From NCBI GenBank assembly GCA_959347315.1, contig OY365810.1, positions 27,356,585 to 27,420,584 on the forward strand: a stretch of DNA of 64,000 bases, in the 5' to 3' direction. Both the position numbers and the translations under genes were made by a program. Positions 1-11,137 of the stretch are shown here, one piece after another; position 1 is the first letter of the stretch, and each line of letters opens with the position of its first letter. The notes below the pieces were generated by a model, which saw nothing but the letters and a program-made list of their open reading frames with translations, searched no databases and had not been told where the DNA came from. The DNA is from Bimastos eiseni (taxonomy: Eukaryota > Annelida > Clitellata > Crassiclitellata > Lumbricidae).

Positions 1-229
1 GAAGAAGAGCACTCTCTAACGCTATCCCAGGGGCAGCTATGCATTTAAATGTTATCTACTTTACACTCATAGCATCCTCGCATAGGAGGGTAAGTAGCCA
101 GTACTTCCTTTCACTGTCTGATCTTCCCACTAACAGTGTTCATTAGAGCTGAGTACTATAGGGGTTCTGGTGGAGGAGACACCTCTTATAAATATATAAT
201 CTATATAATACATATATTTAATATATGTA
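1..229. other. intergenic, no gene seen
   Basis: Unique-looking A/T-rich DNA ending in an AT-rich run near 186-243. No coding signal, RNA gene or repeat boundary can be supported here. Confidence 0.4.
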
Positions 230-244
230 TATATAATATATGTC

Positions 245-312
245 TATATTTGAACTCCAGACCTCTTGATTGCCAGTTCAGCACACTAACCACTACACTA
301 TCGAGCTTCCAT
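245..312 (-). repeat. tRNA-derived SINE head (decayed)
   Basis: Read on the minus strand this stretch has a tRNA-like internal promoter: an A-box-like TAGTGGTTAGTG, then about 30 bases on a B-box-like GAGTTCAA. The spacing fits a Pol III type 2 promoter. Acceptor and T stems do not pair well, so it is a SINE head or tRNA pseudogene, not a working tRNA. The rest of the SINE is not delimited. Confidence 0.45.
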
Positions 313-325
313 CAACATATAGATA

Positions 326-1440
326 TATGCATAATGTATAATATCTTTCATGTATACACTATACACGCATACATATAACATTGAATATAGATGACCTTGG
401 CACTAGTCATTTGAATGCGAGCCCAATATAAAAAACTATTGATCGTTGCAAACAGGTGTTCAAAGGCTGAGAATGAAAAGACGCCAGCATCCTCCATTGC
501 ACACAATGCATGAAATCCCCTCATGGACATGGCCATTGGCCAGTGAAGTAGCATCAGGCTAATACTTGTAATCCCACCGAACCTATAGGTAGACTCATAT
601 TGGCTACGGAGACAGACTAGCGATTTGTCACAGCGCTTAGCTTCTGTGAGGTAAGACCTGGTCTGTGTGTGTGTGTTTGTGTGTGTGTGTTCGTGTGCGC
701 CTGTTTATGTGGGACCGCATTAACTAGGGGGTGAAGGCAACCCGAGCCCCCTCCCCGTCAGATACGACAGTAGATCGTCATTTATGTCCCACAGCCAGTC
801 CTATAGATGTGAACAAGTGGGGGAAAGTATCAGGACAGCTGCTACCCTTACGACGCCTGCCTCGCTATTATTGCCTCTCTCTCAAGTACGAATAATGCTA
901 CACATTTCCTTATATATACATGCCTTACAGAAATGCACACAACCACTCGCACAAACACAGAAGCAGATGCGACCAGACATAAAGTTTCATTAAATGTAAT
1001 GTAAATGTAAATCCTCGAAAATACCTCAGAGCCCACAAAAGTTACATCAGGGAGACCTGCTTATTCACCCGGCGCTATATCAAATCAAGTCCGCAATAGC
1101 CAAGCTGCTCTGTAAATGACTACCTTGTAGAATATGCCAAGACGGTTGCAACTGTAAAGGGGATCTTTTGAAGAAAAACACCAATAGCAAAATTAGCAAT
1201 GACCAGAGTTTGAATCCTACTGAATTAATGCATCGTTTGATAGTTTTTATTATTTATTTTGTCATTATCCATTATCATCATCAGTAGCAGCAGCAGCAAG
1301 AACATCAATCTAAATTTGTTCTTAAGAGGATTTATTTTAGTATTATGACAAAAAACAAATTACTAGAAATAACAATAACACCATAAAGACAAGCCATTCC
1401 AGAATTGCTTTCACCTTCACTTACACTAGTTTCACACACT
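326..1440. other. intergenic, no gene seen
   Basis: Only short ORFs with no coding character. A GT-rich microsatellite lies at about 661-705. Nothing else is recognisable. Confidence 0.4.
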
Positions 1441-1455
1441 TTTAACAAAATGTTA

Positions 1456-1456
1456 A

Positions 1457-1493
<37 letters not shown>

Positions 1494-1504
1494 GTAATAA
1501 TAAC

Positions 1505-1533
<29 letters not shown>
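1456..1533. repeat. (TAA)n microsatellite
   Basis: Nearly pure AAT/TAA trinucleotide run with a few single-base interruptions, followed by a small AT palindrome (about 1546-1575). It could be the tail of an old retroelement, but no body is recognisable. Confidence 0.8.
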
Positions 1534-1535
<2 letters not shown>

Positions 1536-1574
1536 GTAAAATGATCTTAATATTATTAATATTAATAATATTAT

Positions 1575-1705
1575 TAGTAGGTCAGAGAAACAAGACTACA
1601 GGTCCCAGTAGGTCAGAGAAACTAGGTTAAAGGCCACAGTAGGAGAGAAACTCTTTGCTAAATGTCACAGTAGGTTCGAGAAATTGTACTAAACACTATA
1701 GTAGA
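1575..1705. repeat. degenerate ~40 bp tandem repeat
   Basis: Three to four diverged copies of a unit built around AGTAGGTCAGAGAAACT, spaced roughly 35-45 bases apart. Divergence is high, so the array looks old. Confidence 0.55.
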
Positions 1706-3248
1706 TCAGCAAACTGAAATCAGTACCTCTTCAGTTTCAACCTCAATTACTTCCAAGTTTCAGACCAGCCACTAAAACTGACACTGACCAAGGGACCATA
1801 GAGCAACAAAAACTCTTCATTGATTTTGAGCACAATATTTGTTTGTACCTGGAGTGAGCATATCAGAGCAATTAGCTCTGGACACAGAAATGTCATACAA
1901 TATCTGGAAATATAACACAGGGTAGGAAGAGTGGTGTGTGGTGATTGTCTTGTGGCTAATACAATAAATGCAATAAGGTGTAATGTGGGATTGCAGCTCT
2001 AGGTCTATGTTTGGTGTCAGTCTGAATGAGTGTCAATCTGTTGCTGTTGCTGTCATCATTGTTGTTTTTGTTGTTGTTATATATTGCAGTTTTGGGAGCA
2101 CTCATGGCCAAGATGACCCTCCCTATGTGAACCTGTTGTTTTTGTTCAAACCTCCTAAGACTTTGCCACTGTAAAATGGCAATTACCATGCAGCTGACCT
2201 AGAAATTAGAAACTTTGAATCCAAGGTCCTCTAGTTGCACTAGACACATTTGTTATTCTTCTCAGTTAATTGCATATTCACATCCAAAAGACCAAAGGGA
2301 ACACCTGAAATTGGTAAGGGCTTGGTCTGCCCTTGACGACAATCTCCCTTATACAGTCTGAGACAGTTGTGCCATGACATATTGCATGGCCAGGACTTTC
2401 TTCTCCTCTGATAATTTGAAAAACTACTACCATAACCGACACTGCCTTCTGTAGTTCTCTTCAATCTTCAAGCCCAGTGATGCATTACTTATAAACCTCT
2501 GTGTAAATAATAAATGTGATTATCCCTAAATAGCAAATGAAGACTTAATTTTATTTGCCGCTCACTCGGTTTTAATACATGGATCCTTAGTAATTCTTAG
2601 CTATAACCAGTTAATAACTATCTCAACGTTTTGACAGCATGACAGCCACATGACTTTCACCAAAGCACTCTCAAAGATCGGAGCACAGAAACGTGGTTTC
2701 AGATTGATTTCTATTTATTGCTCGCAGACTCCTTTCATTCAATAGGTGACATCAGTCGTCAGAAGAAAGCTGTAACTGGCTTGACACGGGAAGTGAAGAC
2801 ATGAGTAAAAATCAATGTGCAAAAAAGGCATTCCGTCTGAGCTGATGCGTCAAATCGTTCCCCTCTGCCCTGTAAATCTCATCCTGGTCATTAGCCAGAT
2901 ATATAATGTTTGAAGGAATCCAAGTAGACTGGCAGCCGTACATGGAAATTTCATATTAATAAACATGTGAAAAGAAATGAATCTACACATATCCTGATGT
3001 ACAGCTTGCAACTTAGAGAAGAACTTCTGCAGACGATAAGAGGTTTGGTTGGTTGCATGCAAAGCCAGGCAATAAATCAGCAGCCAATCAAAAGACATCA
3101 TCAGATGATTAACATATAAAGTGGCGAAAGTAGTAGACCCATCAAGACAAGTAAAATTCGTAAAATAACAGCGAAAGAAAGAAGAAAGTAGATATCGCAG
3201 CAGACAGATTGACGACTGTACACCTTCCATTTCATAGCCAATATATGA
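1706..3248. other. intergenic, no gene seen
   Basis: A 134-codon minus-strand ORF (2850-3254) is open, but its composition is hydrophobic and AT-driven and it has no recognisable domain. I do not call it a gene. Confidence 0.4.
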
Positions 3249-4019
3249 AAACATTACATCCTACATCTTGTAACAGGCATTATATCATACATCTTGTAAG
3301 TAGCAACTGGTATTATATCGTATGTCATGTAACTGGTATCACATCATTCATCTTGAAACTGGCATTACATCATACATCTTTTAACTGGCATTACATCCTA
3401 CATCTTGTAACAGACATTATATCATACATCTTGTAAGTTGCAACTGGTATTATATCGTATGTCTTGTAACTGGTATCATATCATTCATCTTGAAACTGGC
3501 ATTACATCATACATCTTGTAACTGGTATTACATCATACATCTTTTAACTGGCATTACATCCTACATCTTGTAACAGGCATTATATCATACATCTTGTAAG
3601 TTTCAACTGGCATTATATCGTATGTCTTGTAACTGATATCACATCATTCATCTTGAAACTGGCATTACATCATACATCTTGTAACTGGTATTACATCATA
3701 CATCTTTTAACTGGCATTACATCCTACATCTTGTAACATGCATTATATCATACATCTTGTAAGTTGCAACTGGCATTATATCGTATGTCTTGTAACTGGT
3801 ATCAGATCATACATCTTGTAACTGACATTATATCATACATCTTTGAACTGACATTACATCCTACATCTTGTAATAGGCATTATATCATACATCTTGTAAG
3901 TTGCAACTGGCATTATATCGTATGTCTTGTAACTGGTATCAGATCATTCATCTTGAAACTGGCATTACATCATACATCTTGTAACTGGCATTACATCATA
4001 TATGTTGTAATTAGCATAG
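3249..4019. repeat. ~27 bp minisatellite with higher-order structure
   Basis: Tandem copies of an approximately 27 bp unit of the form CTGGCATTACATCATACATC + TTGTAA, about 28 copies. A marked variant carrying TTGTAAG followed by TTGCAACTGG or TTTCAACTGG recurs at about 3300, 3437, 3600, 3762 and 3900, giving higher-order periods of about 137, 163, 162 and 138 bp (5 or 6 monomers). The short ORFs across it are artefacts of the repeat. Confidence 0.85.
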
Positions 4020-4860
4020 CATAGAAATTGGTTCATTGATATATAAAAGTTGTAGGGAAGAGATCTCCATAAAGGGTTTGTGTTACATTGATTATCATTT
4101 AGTGTTTGGACCTGTGGGGCAATCTTGGTCTACCCAGTCTTTCTATCAGTAATTCATATTTTTTCACTAATTAAATTAGGAATTTTATCATTAATTCGAA
4201 ATTATTAACTAGAATTAGAATAAACATTTATAGGAAAACCTAATTAATTATATGCAAAATAAGCACTCAAATAATTAATCAGAATTAGTTGGTAATTAGA
4301 ATTAGACAGAATTAATTAGCTTACATTAAAATACAAATAAACACAAAAATGCAGTTTGTCATATTAAGGTTTGCTATTCAATGGGGCATAACCAGAAATC
4401 GCCTCGGACATTCGCCTCGGCCGAATATTGGACTATTTGGAAGTATTCGCCTCGGCAAATATTACTCCCGCAATTAGCCAAAAATAACTTTTTTGATAAA
4501 ATAATTTTTTTCATAAAATAATGTTGTTGGATCAAATACGTTTAGGACTAATGGACTTACTTGTAAGTTATTGATTAATTACACAAGAACTTAACATTCC
4601 TTTTAATTTTCTTTAAAATAATTATGTTATTTAATATATATTAATTTCTTTTGGTTTATTCCCCAGGTGGCAACAAAATCAGTAATGTCCCACTGAATTG
4701 GCTCCATCCACTTTCCGATAAACATTAGAGAGTAAAGACGTCGTTCAATCTAGTAGACAAATACCTCAACTATTGATGATAACTCACATTATTTGTACTC
4801 TTCAATTTCTTCTTATGACTGTGGAAAATATTTTTATTTAGAAGAGTTGGAAGTTGCGCT
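4020..4860. other. AT-rich intergenic, GCCTCGG motif cluster
   Basis: Rich in AATTA words. Between about 4398 and 4458 the word CGCCTCGG occurs three times, some with CGAATATT next to it. Such a cluster is reminiscent of subterminal repeats of DNA transposons, but no TIR pair could be delimited. Confidence 0.35.
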
Positions 4861-4940
4861 AGAGCTGTACCGATACATCGACAGCACTCATAATCGGCGC
4901 CGATTATAGAGATATCGGCAAGGTAATCGGCGCCGATATT
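4861..4940. repeat. paired AATCGGCGCCGAT palindromes
   Basis: TAATCGGCGCCGATTA (4891-4906) is a perfect palindrome and its core recurs at about 4924-4937, next to TACCGATA and ATATCGGCA words. Clusters of CGAT/ATCGGC palindromes are typical subterminal sequence of hAT-like DNA transposons. No boundaries were found. Confidence 0.5.
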
Positions 4941-4958
4941 AAATATTATTTTTTTTAT

Positions 4959-5264
4959 TTATAATATTATTTTCCGTCTACAGAAGCAAAATGACGACAG
5001 CAACATCATTGGGTCTGTGAAGGACAGCATTCCGTTCCGTTCCCATAGCGTGTTAACTCGGGCTTCGTCGAGCTTGGCTAATTCAGACCACCCAGTAGTA
5101 TGCATGGCGCTAGTATAGACGCGGGAAAGTGGCGTTGTGCAGAGTGAGTCGTAGTAATTACCCTGGGCACGGATCATCTCTGCTGGCCCAATCTTGTGGT
5201 TAGCCGGTATTCTAGGCCAAAGTGGCACGACGTAAAAGTTGGGAGGGAATGGCATCATTGGCAT
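4959..5264 (-). CDS. unrecognised 101-codon ORF
   Basis: This minus-strand ORF is more GC-rich and more complex in amino-acid use than surrounding random ORFs. It has no signal peptide, membrane helix or motif I can name, and no clear splice sites or promoter. It may be a fragment of a transposon or retrotransposon protein, or chance. Low confidence that it is expressed. Confidence 0.2.
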   Translation of the reverse strand: MPMMPFPPNFYVVPLWPRIPANHKIGPAEMIRAQGNYYDSLCTTPLSRVYTSAMHTTGWSELAKLDEARVNTLWERNGMLSFTDPMMLLSSFCFCRRKIIL

Positions 5265-5880
5265 GTTTTATAGAAGAAGACGTCCAATTACATATATAAG
5301 CTATCTCTTTTCTCTCCTCCGTCGTGCAAGATCGACGGCGGGTGGTGTGCCTAATCTGTATGGCCTGCTCATGATTAGTCACCAACTACATGTATACGTC
5401 TCATACGGAGCAAGTGTTTTGCTTATATCTCAACTATAGGCAGTAGCAGTAGGTCCATCTTTTGGAACACCACATCCTGGGAAACACAATGAAATAATCT
5501 ATCAACTGTTGATGGGAATCTGTTGGATGGTTCAACACTTGTGCGTGGGCCAACCATTGCTGACTCATTTTGCTTATTGAGCATTGTTTTTCTAACTGCT
5601 CCAACAGTCTTTGAAATGACATTTAACATCATGTAGGCTAGCACAGAGAGCGCCAGAGTATATTTCTTGACGAAATGCAATATCCAGTTTCTTTGATTTA
5701 TATTATAATAATAATAAATAATGACGACACGTAGAGATTGAGACGCTCTGTCCCACCAGACGGCCAGACCAAACATTGATCACATCGTGATTAATTCAAT
5801 GGATGCATAGATACTCCGACTGCCCAGCACAAAAGACATCGGTTGATAACTTTTCAAAAGGCGCTATATAAACCGCCAGA
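5265..5880. other. intergenic, no firm gene
   Basis: Overlapping minus-strand ORFs (5423-5776 in one frame, 5434-5622 in another) could be a frameshifted remnant of a mobile-element protein, but no motif identifies it. Confidence 0.3.
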
Positions 5881-6126
5881 TACATACATACATAGACACA
5901 TACATGTATGCTTATACATGTATATGTACACATGTATCGTATATATGTACCTACATAAGCATATTCATCAGACAATCAAACATAGATATAGACATATGTC
6001 ATATATACATAGTACATATACACAAACATAGTACATTAATACATACAGGCAATGCATGTATAATTGTATATATAACATTACATTCATAGATATATACATA
6101 AACACAATACATTGATACATATACGA

Positions 6127-6270
6127 ATACATGCATACATACATACATACATACATACATACATACATACATACATACATACATACATACATACATACAT
6201 ACATACATACATACATACATACATACATACATACATACATACATACATACATACATACATACATACATGT
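6127..6270. repeat. (ACAT)n microsatellite
   Basis: About 36 uninterrupted CATA/ACAT tetranucleotides inside a wider ACATA-rich block (5880-6290). All frames remain open across it only because the repeat lacks stops. Confidence 0.95.
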
Positions 6271-6306
6271 ATACATACATATATACACAGTCTGGTAGGA
6301 ACTAAG

Positions 6307-6825
6307 TCATTTGGGACCTAGGCCCCTACAAAGTAACAGGACATTAACAGACACCTGGCCATAACATTTTAGACTGCGGTCTGGTTGAATAGCACTTCTT
6401 GCCGCTGTGTACATAAATAAAATACTATGGACGACTGGTTCGGACGCGTTTTCGAGTAGGCCTAGAGATAACCTGCGAGAGTAACGAAATCTAACCTTAA
6501 CATTTTCCCGTACGTGCAATTCCGATAAATCCGGCGGATAGACGCTGCTTGTGTCGATGTGAAACGTCTCGATTCGTCTCACTCTCTTCAACTCGTCGCA
6601 ACTCGCCCCACCTTCTCGGACCGTATCCTCTGCCGCCGCCGCTTTGAGATTTTCCGATTTTCTTCCTCCCTCGTCAAAGTCTTCAACGTTCGCAAAGCCG
6701 AGAAGACCATCGGCCGCCAAGATCGCCACGAATACAGTCACCCGAAGTGCGGTCAGGATCTGGAAAGACGGGCGATAAAGTCGCCCCGCAACATTTGTCG
6801 TCATAATAAATCCGTAAGCACACAA
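6307..6825 (-). CDS. possible first exon of a secreted protein
   Basis: A minus-strand ORF begins with ATG at 6825 (second Met at 6801). About 30 residues in it has a hydrophobic run (TVFVAILAADGLLGFA) that could be a signal peptide, followed by an acidic, charged region with one cysteine. Good donors (AAG|GTTAGA and CAG|GTTATC, near 6470-6510) lie inside the ORF, so the real exon may end there. It sits in a CpG-rich block (about 6420-7440), which could be a promoter and 5' UTR upstream on the minus strand. I do not recognise the protein, and no downstream exon was found. Confidence 0.3.
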   Translation of the reverse strand: MCAYGFIMTTNVAGRLYRPSFQILTALRVTVFVAILAADGLLGFANVEDFDEGGRKSENLKAAAAEDTVREGGASCDELKRVRRIETFHIDTSSVYPPDLSELHVRENVKVRFRYSRRLSLGLLENASEPVVHSILFMYTAARSAIQPDRSLKCYGQVSVNVLLLCRGLGPK

Positions 6826-7440
6826 CGAAACGGCTGGCCACCGAGCGGCAGATAGGCTATCACACGAGGCGCATCGAACGCGCTATTCCTATCTATCCGG
6901 AAGGCTGTAGCCTAGTATACACCGCCGACAAACTGTCCCGTGGAACGACCAGCTACGAGGGGACGATTATCTTAGCAGGGCCGTTCCTGTTCATCATCGG
7001 CTGTCGGCAAAGGCTTCGTTCTTAGCGGTCGCTAACGCTGACTGTCGTCTTCTCTAGAATCCAGAAAGCGCTAAGCCGTGCTCTTAAAGTTCATCGGACC
7101 TCGTCCAATCGTTTGTTTCGATCGTCTTTTAGTGAACATTGTCGTCTAGTCCTCTACCTAAAAAAACGCCACCATCGTCGTGTACCCGTAACTTTGCTAT
7201 CGTCTAGCGAGATTTCGTCCCTCCGATCACTATAACCTTGTAGACTGACGACGAACTGGTCGTTTGCTGTGTCGGGCGACGAGTCACCATCCTCGACGTC
7301 GTCGGCGTCGACGTCGTCTGCCATCGAAGATACGTCGCCACAGCTGCGCCTACGGCCGCTTTCTTCTATCCACGAAAATAAACCAGATACAGCAGATACG
7401 CCTACCATACATAGCTATACATCTCAGCGTAGCGCATGGG
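6826..7440. promoter_or_regulatory. CpG-rich block, possible promoter/5' UTR
   Basis: CG dinucleotides are much denser than elsewhere in the window, for example CGTCGTCGGCGTCGACGTCG near 7300. It lies upstream of the candidate minus-strand exon at 6307-6825. Promoter function is inference from composition and position only. Confidence 0.25.
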
Positions 7441-7619
7441 GGCCTATACGGCCTGCGCGTCTTGGCTCGTTTCATCCCGTATATTGGTTTATAAGTATGC
7501 AGATATCGGTCGATCGCTGCTGTGACCGTATAAAGATATATATATATATATATATCTTACTAGCATACTTTTTAAAATACTTATGTGTTATGTGATGTTA
7601 GTTACCATAGCTTAGAATT

Positions 7620-7845
7620 TTGATAAACAAAACTGTGCCCAATGATCTATTTAATAGACTTGGGGGGTAGCCCCGTCAGCGGGAGAAAATCCCTTGGGGT
7701 TTTCCCATCTGTAACCTTCTATTTATTGCTACATTAATTTTTTGCAATGTATTTTGTATAGGTTATCTGCTCATCCGGATAATGATTCTTGTTTTGCTTT
7801 GGTTGCAGAAAAAAAAAAAATCAATCAATCAAATCTTATTTATGA
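7620..7845 (+). repeat. interspersed repeat with A-rich and (AATC)n tail
   Basis: A moderately GC-rich segment ends in A12 followed by TCAATCAATCAA at about 7809-7831. That is the arrangement expected of the 3' end of a LINE or SINE inserted on the plus strand. No second copy is visible in the window, so the family is unknown. Confidence 0.35.
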
Positions 7846-8149
7846 TCTTATATTTGTTTATATATATATGGCTTATATATAAAAATATATTATCTTTATA
7901 ATAATATTATGATTTATATATTGTAAGGTATAGTCTATGTAGGGTGCATCGTCTTACTCATTAGTGCTCCCCAAATTCGAAAAAACAACAACTTGTATAC
8001 AGTTTACACAATGCTATATTTTTATATAATATGCGATTTAAGATATGTAGGCCCTATCTTATAGATGGATACATATCATTCGCGGTTAATTGCAGATTAT
8101 GCAAGGATGACCCTCTGGAGACCGGACTCTGCCCTTCCTCCGACCACTC

Positions 8150-8272
8150 TTTTGACAATCCAGTTGATTTGAAGCAGCGCTTGTGCATGAGCTGGTGCCC
8201 TGCGCTTGGCCATCGAGTTGCGCATTAGAAGTTTTTAAATAATATTGCGATTACGAATACGATTGCGAGTTG
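8150..8272. repeat. dispersed repeat, copy 1
   Basis: Shares a diverged core with 45257-45369: GGTGCCC, CTGCGCTTGGC, CAAGTTGC or CGAGTTGC, then ATTACGA..ACGATTGCGA in the same order. Class unknown. Confidence 0.5.
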
Positions 8273-8470
8273 TCGCTATTAAAGGAGGCTTAAGTGCCTA
8301 CTTAGCGTCAACTCACAATTGTATTTGTAATATGTAAAAGTCTCTTCTCTACCTTCACCGAAATTGTATATTTTAAAGCCTAGAATGATATTTGGGTATA
8401 ATGGGCCTACATATATTTATAAATTCATATTTAACGTATTGCTGCTATTGATGTTGTGCTACTGTTATCA

Positions 8471-9632
8471 GAGGCGTCGAGAGCAACAACGGGGCTCCGG
8501 GGCAGCCACTAGTAAGGGCCCCTTGTGTTTTCAATTTTAGCAGTAATTCCAAGTCAGACTCAGACCTATCAAAAACTATCGAACTGTATTTAATGAATAA
8601 TAACCATATTAATAGTAATGTTACTAATAACACTACTGAAATTAATCATACAACTTAGTAAAGTGATTTCACAGGTTCATCTCTGACTCTAATTATAAGG
8701 AAATTTACAGAAAGATGAATTGTGAGTGTGTCAATGTGATAAATGATTTTTATTGTTAAGCCTCACTTAAATGACTACATAGTGTAAAACTCTAGATGTG
8801 ATCTGAACCGAAACTTGCTCTGCGAGCTTTCCGGCTAACAAACAAATCAATAATTGCACCGAAGTATAAGTTTCTCGCCCGAGGACCCTCAACTGCCCGC
8901 ATCCCTAAACTTATAAGTCGCTCTTGAGTCTTTACACATTGTGGAACGTAGGACATTTTTTACCCTTGATAAGTAGTGAATAGCTATAATTTTCTTTTAA
9001 TGTTCACAGACGAACAAAACGCAGTATGCTTAAGTTACAAGTACAGTAAGAATTAGCGAACAATGAAAAGTCACTATAGGAGTCGACTTTAACTGTCGGC
9101 AGCCATACCAGGCTCCCATTACGCTACACATATAATTTAAACAACACCTTCGCATAGCGAAAGAAGGACAAATCAGCCTTACGGGTCTTCTGGAAATGGA
9201 ATCAAACTCTGTTCTTCTGCTCTGCGCGCCATTGTGTTATTCATTACTCTACGAGTACAGACCCTCCCCCAACACAAGCTTTACCTACTTATATGACATC
9301 GAGTTGTAAAAGTTACATTATTATTTATTTGGAAAATAGCTCAACTTACAGTTAATAAATTGATATCCAATAAACGATTTTAAACTGTTAGAACATGACG
9401 AACATCAATCATCAACAGATTTTCGACCATGCGTCTTGTGAAACTGGAATACATAGACGAAAATGAAAGATTTCCATAGGTCAAAAGCGTAAGAAGTCAA
9501 CTTAGGTCACTTTAGTTTCTACTTGCACAGCCTTACAGGTTTCTTCAGTTAGATAAAATGTTTTAGACATCAACGGGCCCCTGCTAAAGAGACGGGACCC
9601 GGGGCAGCAATCCACTCCGACCCCCCTCGTCG
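8471..9632. mobile_element. decayed hAT-like element (candidate)
   Basis: The left end reads CAGAGGCGTCGAGAGC, a typical hAT terminus. At the right, CTGCCCCGGGTCCCG and CCTCGTCGACG (read in inverse) match the left subterminal GGGGCAGCC and GGCGTCGAGAG blocks, with GGGGCCC present at both ends. The extreme right terminus and TSD are lost, so the call is tentative. A tRNA-like piece lies within at about 9175-9262. Confidence 0.3.
9175..9262 (-). repeat. tRNA-like sequence (SINE head)
   Basis: On the minus strand an A-box-like CGTAGAGTAATG is followed about 35 bases later by a B-box-like AGTTTGATTCC. Stems are degenerate, so it is a SINE or tRNA pseudogene. Continuing on the minus strand, TGGCTGCCGACAGT follows, a block that also occurs near 41280. 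Confidence 0.4.
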
Positions 9633-9974
9633 ACGGTATTAATTAACGGATTAATCATTAAAAATAAAATTATAAATGTTGTTTACGCTTGCCACAGAGC
9701 GCAAAACAGTATAGGGCTATAGCAATTGCGGCGTTTCTGGCGAGTAGGCTATTATAGGCCTTAGGCGATCTCACCATTCATTGATAGCACGATCGACAAT
9801 TCCTTGTAGGCCTATATATGCCTACGCTACAATTTGATGGTCAACGTCGCGTATCGGCCTATGCAGGTCCGGTGAGTTGTTCGCAATGCATTGTGCCAAT
9901 CAGCCGCGATCTTATAGGCCCTACGCATCGGTTAGATCATGGTTTACTTCTTTGTAGCACTAAAGCTAAACCTC

Positions 9975-10253
9975 TTTGTCGATAATCATAATCCGATGCA
10001 CTGAAATTTGCGAAATATAATTTTCTTGGGCTGCTTGACAAACAATAGTCCAGTGAATCCCTCCAGTCCGGTTTTCTTGGCCAATTACGACAGATTGTAA
10101 CACTTAAACTGGTGATCTTTGTCGGGGCTGCAGATCAAGTTTGTCGATAATGTTAATCCGGTTCACTGAAATTCGCGGAATATAATTTTCTTGATTTGCT
10201 TGACGAATAATAGTTTTATGAGTTCCAGTTCGGTTTTCTTGGCCAATTACAAT
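9975..10253. repeat. diverged tandem duplication, ~115 bp units
   Basis: 9975-10092 and 10139-10253 align along their length at roughly 80% by eye. Both begin TTTGTCGATAAT and end GGTTTTCTTGGCCAATTAC. They are direct repeats with a 164 bp period and a short unrelated spacer. Confidence 0.7.
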
Positions 10254-11137
10254 ACAACAGAACCGACAGGCATGTACGAGCTAGCTGGTTGTGGTCTACC
10301 ACCAAGGACTATAGGCCTATGCCGGTTTTATGCTGATTCGATAACATCAATATTTGCATTTAGGCCTAATCGATTCCAGACTGCTATAGACCAGCCTCCG
10401 CCAGAAAATTCTTTCAAAACCTTTTGCATCGCAATGTTTTCTTAAAATTTCGATCAAACTCAATTTTACTGAGACCATTAAACGTACGCCTATGTTCTTT
10501 CATTATCATCAGCCTAAATGGGAATTAATTAATTACGACATCATATTTTTAGTATGTATGTGTAAGGTTATGAAGTTTGCAATACATAGCCTGATTTTTA
10601 TCTTTGCCATGTTGAACCTTTCGAATGTTTACAAAAAATTTGAATGCGCAGGGTTCCTGCTAACTTTAGACCCTGTTGATATAATTATCAGAAAAAATTG
10701 GTGCTTTGTTCATCTTTTATTCTATTAAAATTTGATTAAGTTAGTTTTAGAATTGACAGATTTATTGCCAAAACAAAAATGGTAACAGTTCAATTGGAAC
10801 ACAGCGTTAGGCCTACTTGTTTTGCCCATTTGCATGCACCGCCGTCACAATGAGCAATAACATTTAAACTATTAAAAAATAGCCTAATAATTTGTGGGCT
10901 TACTATTATTTTATCCATCCAACCCTCATCTGTTTTGGCTCATGCCCTAAGGGCTCTCAGCCTATAACAAACAACACTATTACGTACAACTTTTAGATCA
11001 AATGGAGCTATACAAATTGAATGAGCAGTCAGCCGTATCGGGAATGCGCCAAGAATGTGAGCACTCCATTCAAACAGATAATATGTCGCTCGTTCTGCGC
11101 CAAAACTCATTTTATTTACTTTTGCTATCGCATGTAC
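10254..11137. other. intergenic, no gene seen
   Basis: AT-rich with short ORFs only. No repeat boundary or coding signal could be supported. Confidence 0.4.

Noticed and set aside
2850..3254. 134-codon minus-strand ORF
   Set aside because: Hydrophobic, AT-driven composition, no domain, no splice context, runs into the minisatellite.
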